The notes below the pieces were generated by a model, which saw only the letters and a program-made list of their open reading frames with translations, was not told the origin of the DNA and searched no databases. This document shows, piece by piece, positions 1 through 6,302 of a DNA stretch of 6,804 bases. Made by a program: the position numbers and the translations under genes. Position 1 is the first letter of the stretch. Each line of letters begins with the position of its first letter. The stretch is from Candidatus Hydrothermarchaeota archaeon (GTDB lineage Archaea > Hydrothermarchaeota > Hydrothermarchaeia > Hydrothermarchaeales > BMS3B): NCBI GenBank assembly GCA_015521945.1, contig WANG01000154.1:1-6804 (forward strand), read 5' to 3'.

Positions 1-22
1 CATGCACTACAAATTCATAAGG

Positions 23-30
23 GGAGGTGA
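23..30 (+). promoter_or_regulatory. Shine-Dalgarno site of cooS
   Basis: GGAGGTGA is a near-perfect complement to the archaeal 16S rRNA 3' end and lies seven bases before the ATG at 38. It decides the cooS start against the in-frame ATG at base 2. The promoter itself must lie mostly or wholly upstream of the window. Confidence 0.85.
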
Positions 31-37
31 AGGGACG

Positions 38-1981
38 ATGGATGAGAATCTTGTTCTTAAGGAGAAGCGTGAGATAGAGGCGAGAGAAGACTCTGACAAG
101 ACCATAGACCCCGCCAACCTGGAGATGTTTGAGGTTGCGAGGAAGGCGGGGGTTGAGACCGCCTTTGACCGTCTTCTGCGGCAAGAGCCCAAGTGCCCCT
201 ACTGCTACACCGGGGTGAGCTGCAGGAACTGCGCCATGGGTCCGTGCAGGATAACCGCCAGGGCTGACCGCGGGGTGTGCGGCGCCACCGCAGATGTCAT
301 GGTTGCCAGGGGGCTGCTCAGGAACACCGTGGCGGGCACAGCCTCCCACGTTGACCATGCCAGGCACGTTGCCATAGCCCTGCTGCAAGCAGCGAGGGGT
401 GAGGCACCCTACACCATCAGGGACGAGCCCAAGCTGCGGCGCATCGCCTCGGCGCTGGGCATTGAGGGTGCCGACACCATGCCGGTAATGGAGCTTGCCG
501 AGAGGGTTGCCCTGCTCGCCCTTGAGGAGATAGGCGCTGCCCACGCCAACGGGGGCAGGTGGCTCAGGATGCACGCCACGCAGGAGCGCCTGGAAACCTG
601 GTCAAGGCTCGGGGTGCTGCCCGAGGGTGGCATGCTTCCCGTGCTTGAGGGCATGCACCGCACCAGCATGGGCAACGATGCGGATGCGGTTAACCTCATA
701 CTCGGGTGCATAAAGGCAGGAATAGCCGACGGCTTCTACGGGCTGCACCTGAGCACCGACCTGCAGGACGTGCTCTTCGGCACCCCGAAGCCCGTGTTCA
801 GCAGAGCCGGCATGGGCGTGCTGGAGGAGGAGTACGTAAACATAGCCTGCCACGGGCACGTGCCGGTGCTGAGCGAGAAGATAGTTGAGGCTGCGGAGGC
901 GCTGCAGGAGGAGGCAAAGAAGGCGGGTGCGAAGGGGATAAATGTGGTGGGGATATGCTGCACAGGCAACGAGATACTGGAGAGGCTTGGAATCCCCGCG
1001 GTGGGCAACGAGCTGAACTCGGAGCTTGTTATAGCCACAGGCGCTCTTGATGCGGTGGTGGTGGACTACCAGTGCATCTTTCCTGCTCTAACAGAGGCGG
1101 CGAAGTGCTTCCACACGAAGATAATCACCACGGCACCCATTGTGAAGCTCCCCGACGCTGAGCACGTGGAGTTTGACGAGCGCAGGGCTGATGAGGTGGC
1201 GAGGGAGATAGTAATGCGGGCGATTGAGAACTTCAGAAGGCGCGACCCAGGGAAGGTGCACATCCCCGGCTTCAGCACCGAGGTCCTGGCGGGGTTCAGC
1301 GTGGAGGCGCTGCTGGAGGTGCTCTCAAAGCTCAGCCCCTCTGACCCCCTCGCCCCCCTGGTTGACAGCATAGCGAAGGGCGACGTGAAGGGGGCGGTGG
1401 CTATAGTGGGGTGCAGCAACCCCAGGGTGCCCCACGACCTCATGCACGTGGAGCTGGCGAAGGAGCTGATAAGGCGGGACATCCTGGTGATCGCCACGGG
1501 GTGCGCCGCTCACGCCCACGCCAAGGCTGGGCTGATGCAACCTGCTGGGTACAGGATGGCTGGAAGCAGGCTGCAGGGGGTGCTGAAGGCTCTGGGGGAG
1601 GCTGCGGGTCTTGAGGCTCTGCCGCCGGTGCTGCACTTCGGCTCCTGCGTGGACAACTCCAGGATAAACCAGCTCCTCAAGGCCCTTGCGGAGAAGCTGG
1701 GGGTGGCGATAAAGGACCTGCCCGTTGCGGCGAGCGCTCCAGAGTACAACACCGAGAAGGCGCTGAGCATAGGCACCTGGGCGGTGGCGCTGGGCGTTAC
1801 AACCCACGTGAACCCCCTTCCACGGGTGGCTGGCAGCCAGCTTGTTACAGAGCTTCTCACCGACAAGGCGGAGGAGCTCCTGGGAGCCAAGTTCATCCAC
1901 AGCTCTGACCCGAAGGAGAGCGCGGACATGCTGGAGGAGGTGATACTGGAGAAGAGGAGGAGGCTGGGGCTGCCGGTGTAG
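38..1981 (+). CDS. cooS: Anaerobic Ni-Fe carbon monoxide dehydrogenase, catalytic subunit CooS
   Basis: This 647-residue protein is a monofunctional CO dehydrogenase, which interconverts CO + H2O and CO2 + 2 electrons + 2 protons as a cytoplasmic homodimer. Near the N-terminus are the B/D-cluster cysteines C53, C56, C62, C65, C70 and C81. The Ni-Fe C-cluster ligands are all visible: H272 (CHGH), C308 (GICCTGNE), C346 (VVDYQC), C459 (GCSNPR), C489 (ATGCA) and C537 (GSCVDNSR). The catalytic Lys is K574, and the proton-path histidines are H104, H107 and H110. The length matches CooS rather than the longer CdhA/acetyl-CoA synthase alpha subunit. I chose the ATG at 38 because a strong GGAGGTGA lies seven bases upstream; the in-frame ATG at base 2 would lie upstream of that ribosome site. 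The usual electron partner (CooF) and nickel-insertion factor (CooC) are not in the window. The D-cluster motif is unusual: Ser61 sits where many CooS have Cys. Family identity is very secure; the physiological direction (CO oxidation or CO2 reduction) is not visible. Confidence 0.97.
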   Translation: MDENLVLKEKREIEAREDSDKTIDPANLEMFEVARKAGVETAFDRLLRQEPKCPYCYTGVSCRNCAMGPCRITARADRGVCGATADVMVARGLLRNTVAGTASHVDHARHVAIALLQAARGEAPYTIRDEPKLRRIASALGIEGADTMPVMELAERVALLALEEIGAAHANGGRWLRMHATQERLETWSRLGVLPEGGMLPVLEGMHRTSMGNDADAVNLILGCIKAGIADGFYGLHLSTDLQDVLFGTPKPVFSRAGMGVLEEEYVNIACHGHVPVLSEKIVEAAEALQEEAKKAGAKGINVVGICCTGNEILERLGIPAVGNELNSELVIATGALDAVVVDYQCIFPALTEAAKCFHTKIITTAPIVKLPDAEHVEFDERRADEVAREIVMRAIENFRRRDPGKVHIPGFSTEVLAGFSVEALLEVLSKLSPSDPLAPLVDSIAKGDVKGAVAIVGCSNPRVPHDLMHVELAKELIRRDILVIATGCAAHAHAKAGLMQPAGYRMAGSRLQGVLKALGEAAGLEALPPVLHFGSCVDNSRINQLLKALAEKLGVAIKDLPVAASAPEYNTEKALSIGTWAVALGVTTHVNPLPRVAGSQLVTELLTDKAEELLGAKFIHSSDPKESADMLEEVILEKRRRLGLPV

Positions 1982-1982
1982 C

Positions 1983-2855
1983 TCACGCAGCCTCAGCCTC
2001 GGCTTCGGCGTGCGCCTTTCTGTGCACCCTCCTGCGTGAGGCGTACGCCAAGTGCACCGCGGGCAGGGCAATGGCGAGGTAGGTGGCGTGCACCAGCACC
2101 CTGAGCCACTCCGCCTTCACCGTGTACCCGAAGAGCACCGCCAGCACGCTGCCCACCACACCGTTCTGGTGGAGGGGTGAGTCCGGGGGTATGTTGAGGG
2201 TGTATGCCGGCTCTCCCAGCCACCCGAGCTCGTACCCCTGCTCCTCCGCGTACTCAATCAGCTCGTGGGTGCCGTACCCCGCCAGGCCACCTGCAATCAG
2301 CACCAGCATCATGCTGGAGTAGTAGAAGAAGCTGCGCAGCGGGAACCTCATGCCTAAGGAGAATATGCCGTAGCTCAGCGCACCTGCAAGCACCACGCCT
2401 GCGAGGGCTCCCGTGCCTGTGGCGACGGCGTCTCTGGCGGCGAAGGGTGTGAGGAAGAGCACCGTCTCTATCACCTCCCTGACCACGAAAACGAAGGCTG
2501 CCGCAGCCACGGCTAAGTGGCTCCTGCTGGAGCTTACCTTCCTCTCCACCTCACGGTGGATTTCACTGCCCTTGGTTGCCATCCAGTACACCATGTAGGT
2601 CAGCACACCCACGGCGAGCAGGGATGCGACGCCCTCAAACAGCTCCCTGCTGCCCTCGCCGAGCCCCCCGTAGAGAACCGCAACTCCAGCTGCGAGTGCG
2701 CCACCCGCCACGAGCGCACCCAGTGCACCGTAGATGGCGCTCCTGACGTGCTCCACCCTGCCTGTCCTGTGCAGGTACATCACCAGTATCGCCATGAGCA
2801 GCATCGCCTCAAAGGCTTCCCGGAAGGTTATCACGAACTGCCCGAGCATATCCAT
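1983..2855 (-). CDS. FTR1/EfeU-family iron permease
   Basis: This 290-residue integral membrane protein belongs to the iron-lead transporter (FTR1/EfeU) family, which moves iron across the cytoplasmic membrane. It shows the two family REXXE motifs: REAFE at residues 12-16 in the first membrane helix and REVIE at 126-130 in the fourth. It also has the conserved YGTHEL near 194-199 after a glycine-rich helix. About seven hydrophobic segments are visible, followed by a basic stretch (SRRRVHRK) and a short Ala/Glu tail. The start is uncertain: GTG at 2858, ATG at 2855 and ATG at 2849 are in frame, and a GGTGAT at 2859-2854 could serve the last of these. It follows Pelota on the same strand but has its own TATA-like box inside a probable metal-responsive operator. 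It converges on cooS with a one-base gap. No EfeO/EfeB or multicopper oxidase partner is present, so whether it carries ferrous or ferric iron is open; another divalent metal is possible. Confidence 0.9.
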   Translation of the reverse strand: MDMLGQFVITFREAFEAMLLMAILVMYLHRTGRVEHVRSAIYGALGALVAGGALAAGVAVLYGGLGEGSRELFEGVASLLAVGVLTYMVYWMATKGSEIHREVERKVSSSRSHLAVAAAAFVFVVREVIETVLFLTPFAARDAVATGTGALAGVVLAGALSYGIFSLGMRFPLRSFFYYSSMMLVLIAGGLAGYGTHELIEYAEEQGYELGWLGEPAYTLNIPPDSPLHQNGVVGSVLAVLFGYTVKAEWLRVLVHATYLAIALPAVHLAYASRRRVHRKAHAEAEAEAA

Positions 2856-2863
2856 CACCTGTA

Positions 2864-2904
2864 TTAGGTTTTCCTAAGTTAGGCATATATTTAGGTTTCC
2901 CTAA
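2864..2904 (-). promoter_or_regulatory. Probable metal-responsive (DtxR-type) operator cluster upstream of the iron permease
   Basis: Read on the minus strand, five half-sites occur in 41 bases: TTAGG (2904-2900), CCTAA (2895-2891), CCTAA (2883-2879), TTAGG (2877-2873) and CCTAA (2868-2864). They form two copies of the palindrome TTAGG-N4-CCTAA (2904-2891 and 2877-2864, spacers GAAA and AAAA). The inner arms also form CCTAA-C-TTAGG (2883-2873). The TTAGG/CCTAA arms match the outer arms of the DtxR/IdeR box, although that box has a longer centre. The position directly before an iron permease suggests iron-dependent repression; the regulator itself is not in the window. Confidence 0.7.
2885..2892 (-). 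promoter_or_regulatory. TATA-like box of the iron permease gene
   Basis: AAATATAT on the minus strand lies between the two TTAGG-N4-CCTAA palindromes and slightly overlaps the first. With the usual archaeal spacing of about 25 bases, transcription would start near 2862, a few bases before the candidate start codons, so the transcript would be leaderless or nearly so. A repressor bound to the flanking palindromes would block TBP/TFB or RNA polymerase. Confidence 0.55.
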
Positions 2905-2905
2905 T

Positions 2906-3964
2906 TCATGCCCTGAACCTGAGAATCGCCCCCAGCCCGCCAACGGCATCAAGCCGCTCCCCTGCCTCGTGCTCGGTGCTCACTATGAGCACCTTCGCCC
3001 TTATCCCCTTAGCTCGCTCTATCAGCCTGTCAGCCTCGGGGTGCTTCCTCAGGAAGGTGTCGCTTATCAGCAGGGTCTCCACGGCACCGTAGTCAATTGC
3101 CCTGCTAACCTCGGAGATGCCGTAGGCTGCCAGCCCTCCCCTTGCGAGCTCCTGGTAGAAGCGCTCCACCAGGGCGGTTTCCTCCGAGATGCGGCTCTCC
3201 TTCAGGATGCGCTCTATCACCCGGCGCCTCAGCACCTCCTGCACCGCGCTCCTCCCCCCGCACCCCGTGCCCTCGGTGTGGCAGCGCTTCGCCACCTCGG
3301 GGTAGCGCTCCCCTATCACCTGCATCAGGGAGTCCTTCCAGAACCCGGGACCTGCGAGTATAACCCCCTCAACCCCCTCCTTCTTCACCACCTCCACCAC
3401 CTTCTTCGCCACCTCGGCGTAGAACTGCCTCGCACTCGCCTCGTGCTGCTTTGCGTAGCGCTTTCCAGCCACGCTTGCAGAAATCCTCGCCACGTACTCA
3501 ACACCGTACCTGCGCACCAGCGCAAGCTCCGCCTCCCCCTCCTCCACCGCCACTATCAGCACCCTCGCCTCCCTTGCAGCCCTCTCAGCCTCGGCTAAGC
3601 GCTCCAGGTGCCACCGGCGCCACCGCTGCTTCTGGAGGGTTATGGTATCCCCGGGCTTTACCTCAATGGTGTGATGCGTGCCGAAGGATATCAGGTCCTC
3701 GGGACCCGAGAACACCTCCCCCATAACCCTGAGGCGCATCGCATAGCCGGAGAACTCCACCTGCTTCACCCTTATGCCCAGAAACATGCGCACCCGCTCC
3801 CCCCTGTCGGCACGGGTGCGCTCCTCATCTCGCACCCTGCGGTAGGCAACCCCGTAAACCGCATCCCCCGGCTCCAGGATGCTCTTCAGGTACCAGAGGT
3901 CATCCACGCTCTCAGGGCGCAGCTTTAGCTTGCCCTCCTTCATGTTGCGGTGAAGTACCTTCAT
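2906..3964 (-). CDS. pelA: Pelota (Dom34/aPelota), mRNA surveillance and ribosome rescue factor
   Basis: This 352-residue protein is archaeal Pelota, a paralogue of release factor aRF1 that enters the A site of stalled ribosomes, delivered by aEF1A, and with ABCE1 splits them. Domain 1 (about 1-125, Sm-like fold) opens with the family hallmark KLRPES..DLW at 14-24. Domain 2 (about 132-255) has the PGF motif at 206-208 and no GGQ, as expected for a factor that does not hydrolyse peptidyl-tRNA. Domain 3 (about 258-352) ends with the typical STEHEAGERL and GGLGAILRF at 329-350. I chose ATG 3964 because the protein then begins MKVL like other family members; an in-frame ATG at 4012 would add 16 atypical residues. 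No clear Shine-Dalgarno precedes 3964, so a leaderless transcript is likely. It stands alone, divergent from trkH, with the iron permease gene 50 bases downstream. Confidence 0.95.
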   Translation of the reverse strand: MKVLHRNMKEGKLKLRPESVDDLWYLKSILEPGDAVYGVAYRRVRDEERTRADRGERVRMFLGIRVKQVEFSGYAMRLRVMGEVFSGPEDLISFGTHHTIEVKPGDTITLQKQRWRRWHLERLAEAERAAREARVLIVAVEEGEAELALVRRYGVEYVARISASVAGKRYAKQHEASARQFYAEVAKKVVEVVKKEGVEGVILAGPGFWKDSLMQVIGERYPEVAKRCHTEGTGCGGRSAVQEVLRRRVIERILKESRISEETALVERFYQELARGGLAAYGISEVSRAIDYGAVETLLISDTFLRKHPEADRLIERAKGIRAKVLIVSTEHEAGERLDAVGGLGAILRFRA

Positions 3965-4048
3965 CGTGCTACAATCGCCGTGCAGCAAAGATAAACGTAG
4001 CGATGCCTGCATATATGCTTTCCAACGCTCACATAGGGTGAGAGGTCA
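3965..4048. promoter_or_regulatory. Divergent promoter region between pelota and trkH
   Basis: This 84-base region separates two divergent genes. A perfect palindrome GCATATATGC (4009-4018) holds a TATA-like core that could serve trkH, placing transcription start near 4040. On the minus strand TTTAT (3995-3991) is a candidate TATA box for pelota; about 26 bases downstream gives a start near 3966, consistent with a leaderless mRNA at ATG 3964. For trkH a GGGTGA (4036-4041) stands seven bases before the ATG. CTCAC (4028-4032) and GTGAG (4038-4042) form an inverted repeat that overlaps this ribosome site. Assignments are by pattern only. Confidence 0.5.
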
Positions 4049-5392
4049 ATGGTGCTGCTGTACTACCTCGGCACCGTAACCCTGTGCATGGGGGCGCTTC
4101 TCACCCTCCCGGCCGCTGCCAGCCCCCTCTTAGGGGAGCGCACCCTTGTTCCAGTATTCCTCATCCCCGCCGTGGGGTGCATCTCCGCGGGGTGGGTGCT
4201 TAGGAGGGTGAGCTCCCCGGGGGCTCTTGACCGCCGCCTCGCCCTCAGGGTCTCAGCCGCAGCCTGGCTCTTGGCGGCTCTCATAGGCAGCATCCCCTAC
4301 CTTCTCGCCGTGCACGCGGGCGTGCTTGATGCCTACTTTGAAGCCATGTCGGGCTTCACCACCACCGGCATAAGCGTGCTCAGCCCGGGTGAGCTTCCCA
4401 GGAGCGTGATTCTGTGGCGCAGCCTGACGGAGTGGGTGGGCGGCATGGGAATCCTGGTTCTGGTGACGGTGCTCTTCAGCCCAGCCACCGCCCCCAGGCT
4501 TTACCTGGCAGAGGCGAGGAGCGAGCGGCTTGAGCCCAGCATACTGAGCACCACCTGGAAGATACTATACATCTACTCCATCCTCACCCTGGCTGCGGTT
4601 CTCGCCCTCTACCTGAGCGGGGACACCGTGTTCAGAGCCGTGAACCACGCCCTTACCGCGGTCTCCACGGGCGGGTTCTCCATCTCCGAGGGGGGATTTG
4701 CAGAGGCACCTGGCGCAACGAGGGTTGCGGTCATGCCCTTCATGCTGGCTGGGGGCACAGGGTTTGTGCTTCACCGCAGGGTGATGAGGGGGGAGTTCGG
4801 GAGGTTTATCTCAGACCCCGAGGTGCGGGGCATCCTCGCCGCCACGGGGCTGCTCGCAGCCTTCCTCTACCTCCGCGGGCTGCACCCCCTGGATGCAGCC
4901 TTCACCTCCGTCTCAGCCGTAACCACCACGGGCTTCTCCACCCTGGACATCTCCACCCTGGACGAGGCTTCCAAGTACGCCCTCGTGCTGGCGATGCTGG
5001 TTGGTGGAGGCGTGGGCTCCACCGCAGGGGGGCTGAAGATGCTCAGAGCCCTGGCGGTTTTGAAAGCCGCACGGTGGTACCTGCGCAGCCTCTGCATGGG
5101 AAGAGCTGTGCCCCTCAGGCTCAGGGGGCGCAGGGTTGAGGGTGAGGAGGCGCTGGGCATACTGGTTTTCGTGCTCCTCTACCTCCTCATCTTCGCAGCC
5201 GGCGTTCTCGCCTTCGTGCTGCAGGGGCGCTCCACCATGGAGGCGGCCTTCATGGCAGCCTCTGCCCAGGGCAACAACGGGCTGAGCGTGCTCCCGGGGT
5301 ACACCGGCATGGAGGAGCTCCTAATGATACTCCAGATGTGGCTGGGCAGGCTGGAGCTGGTGCCAGTGCTCGCCCTGGTGATGCGGGATTAG
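4049..5392 (+). CDS. trkH: TrkH/KtrB-family potassium uptake transmembrane subunit
   Basis: This 447-residue membrane protein is the channel-forming subunit of a Trk/Ktr potassium uptake system in the cytoplasmic membrane. The family has four M-P-M repeats, each giving one selectivity-filter loop with a key glycine. All four are visible: FTTTGIS (103-109), STGGFS (206-211), TTTGFS (292-297) and QGNNGLS (407-413). Other hallmarks are EWVGGMGI (128-135), GVGSTAGGLK before the third-repeat gate region (321-330) and the C-terminal WLGRLE (431-436). The length is slightly under the roughly 480 residues of bacterial TrkH, but the fold appears complete. ATG 4049 has a GGGTGA upstream at suitable spacing. 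The cytosolic nucleotide-binding partner TrkA/KtrA is not in the window. It converges on the stress-protein gene with one base between stops. TrkH, TrkG and KtrB cannot be separated with certainty; conserved filter glycines argue for K+ selectivity. Confidence 0.94.
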   Translation: MVLLYYLGTVTLCMGALLTLPAAASPLLGERTLVPVFLIPAVGCISAGWVLRRVSSPGALDRRLALRVSAAAWLLAALIGSIPYLLAVHAGVLDAYFEAMSGFTTTGISVLSPGELPRSVILWRSLTEWVGGMGILVLVTVLFSPATAPRLYLAEARSERLEPSILSTTWKILYIYSILTLAAVLALYLSGDTVFRAVNHALTAVSTGGFSISEGGFAEAPGATRVAVMPFMLAGGTGFVLHRRVMRGEFGRFISDPEVRGILAATGLLAAFLYLRGLHPLDAAFTSVSAVTTTGFSTLDISTLDEASKYALVLAMLVGGGVGSTAGGLKMLRALAVLKAARWYLRSLCMGRAVPLRLRGRRVEGEEALGILVFVLLYLLIFAAGVLAFVLQGRSTMEAAFMAASAQGNNGLSVLPGYTGMEELLMILQMWLGRLELVPVLALVMRD

Positions 5393-5393
5393 C

Positions 5394-6302
5394 CTAATCC
5401 CTCACGACCACCACCGGTCTTGTTGCCTGGCATATCACCCCACCCGTCACGCTCCCTATGAGGAACCTGCCAATGTGCCCCATACCCCTGGTGCCCATAA
5501 CCACCAGCCCGAACCCCTGCTCCATCTCCCTGAGTATCTCCTTCACGGGGTCGCCGGTCACGACCTTGGCCTCGTGTCCGTCCTCCGGGAGGAGCTCCAT
5601 CAGGTTCTCCCGGGCGGTGGCCATGTACTCGGATATTAGCCTGCTCTTCTCCTCCTCACCAAGGCCGCTGAGGGATGAGAAGTACCTTATCACGGGCTCG
5701 TTCACCACGTGGAAGAGCTCCATGGAGGCGCCCAGGCGCGAGGCGATGCGCGATGCCACCTCCAGCACTGCTCTGGATGCACCTGAGTGGTCCAAGGGAA
5801 CCAGGAGCCTCTCAACCTTATCGGGGAGCTCAGAGCGGGGCCCTACGACCATTACAGGCACGCCCGCGCTTCTGAGCACCTTGTCGGCGGTGCTTCCCAG
5901 AGCCACACGGCTGCCGAGGCGCAGGGAGCCCATGACCACCATCTCGGCGCCGCAGCTCTCAGCCTCCTCCAGGATTTCCACCGCCGGCTCGCCCTTCCTC
6001 ACCACGAAGCTCACCTCAAGCCCCGGGTGGGGGATGCTCTCCACCTCCTCCTTTATGTGGCTCAGCGCCTTCGCCGCGCTCTGGTCCACCATCTCCTCAA
6101 CCCGCCTCATCAGCTCCCCGGTCTCGCAGGAGCCCCTGCAGGAGAGCATCTCCTCCAGCCTGGGAAGCTCCTCAAGCTCCGAGGTGTTGGCAACGTACAG
6201 CACCCTGAGCTCCCCCGCTCCAAGCTGCCTTGCAAGCCCAACAGCGTGGGCGATGACCTTCTTGGAGTGCTCCGAGCCGTCCGAGGGCACCAGGAGCTTC
6301 AT
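5394..6302 (-). CDS. Tandem universal stress protein (two UspA domains)
   Basis: This 302-residue soluble protein has two UspA domains in tandem, each starting with the family strand (KLLVPSDGS at 2-10; RLLVPLDHSG at 165-174). The C-terminal domain carries a canonical nucleotide-binding motif G-X2-G-X9-G-S: G270, G273, G283, S284. In the N-terminal domain the equivalent stretch (G125 to S137) is shortened by two residues and lacks the second glycine, so it probably does not bind ATP in the usual way. A CRGSC pair (55-59) sits in the variable loop of domain 1. ATG 6302 is preferred over the GTG just before it, because GGAGG (6313-6309) lies six bases upstream and the ATG shares a base with the stop of the transporter gene. 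That overlap means co-transcription and probably translational coupling. The role is presumably nucleotide-dependent signalling or stress protection; no specific partner can be named. Confidence 0.92.
   Translation of the reverse strand: MKLLVPSDGSEHSKKVIAHAVGLARQLGAGELRVLYVANTSELEELPRLEEMLSCRGSCETGELMRRVEEMVDQSAAKALSHIKEEVESIPHPGLEVSFVVRKGEPAVEILEEAESCGAEMVVMGSLRLGSRVALGSTADKVLRSAGVPVMVVGPRSELPDKVERLLVPLDHSGASRAVLEVASRIASRLGASMELFHVVNEPVIRYFSSLSGLGEEEKSRLISEYMATARENLMELLPEDGHEAKVVTGDPVKEILREMEQGFGLVVMGTRGMGHIGRFLIGSVTGGVICQATRPVVVVRD

Noticed and set aside
2..37. Upstream in-frame ATG at base 2 as the cooS start
   Set aside because: It would lie upstream of the strong GGAGGTGA at 23-30, which is ideally placed for ATG 38, and would add 12 residues of no family resemblance.
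1325..2071. Long minus-strand reading frame opposite the end of cooS
   Set aside because: It overlaps the clear cooS coding frame and the permease end, and its translation is rich in Pro, Arg and His without a recognisable domain; it is a GC-rich antisense artefact.
38..2855. cooS and iron permease as one metal-cofactor operon
   Set aside because: They lie on opposite strands tail-to-tail and cannot share a promoter; only antisense effects would link them.
3965..4012. Upstream ATG at 4012 as the pelota start
   Set aside because: It adds 16 residues not seen in Pelota, whose N-terminus is recognisable from MKVL at 3964, and it sits inside the TATA-like palindrome.
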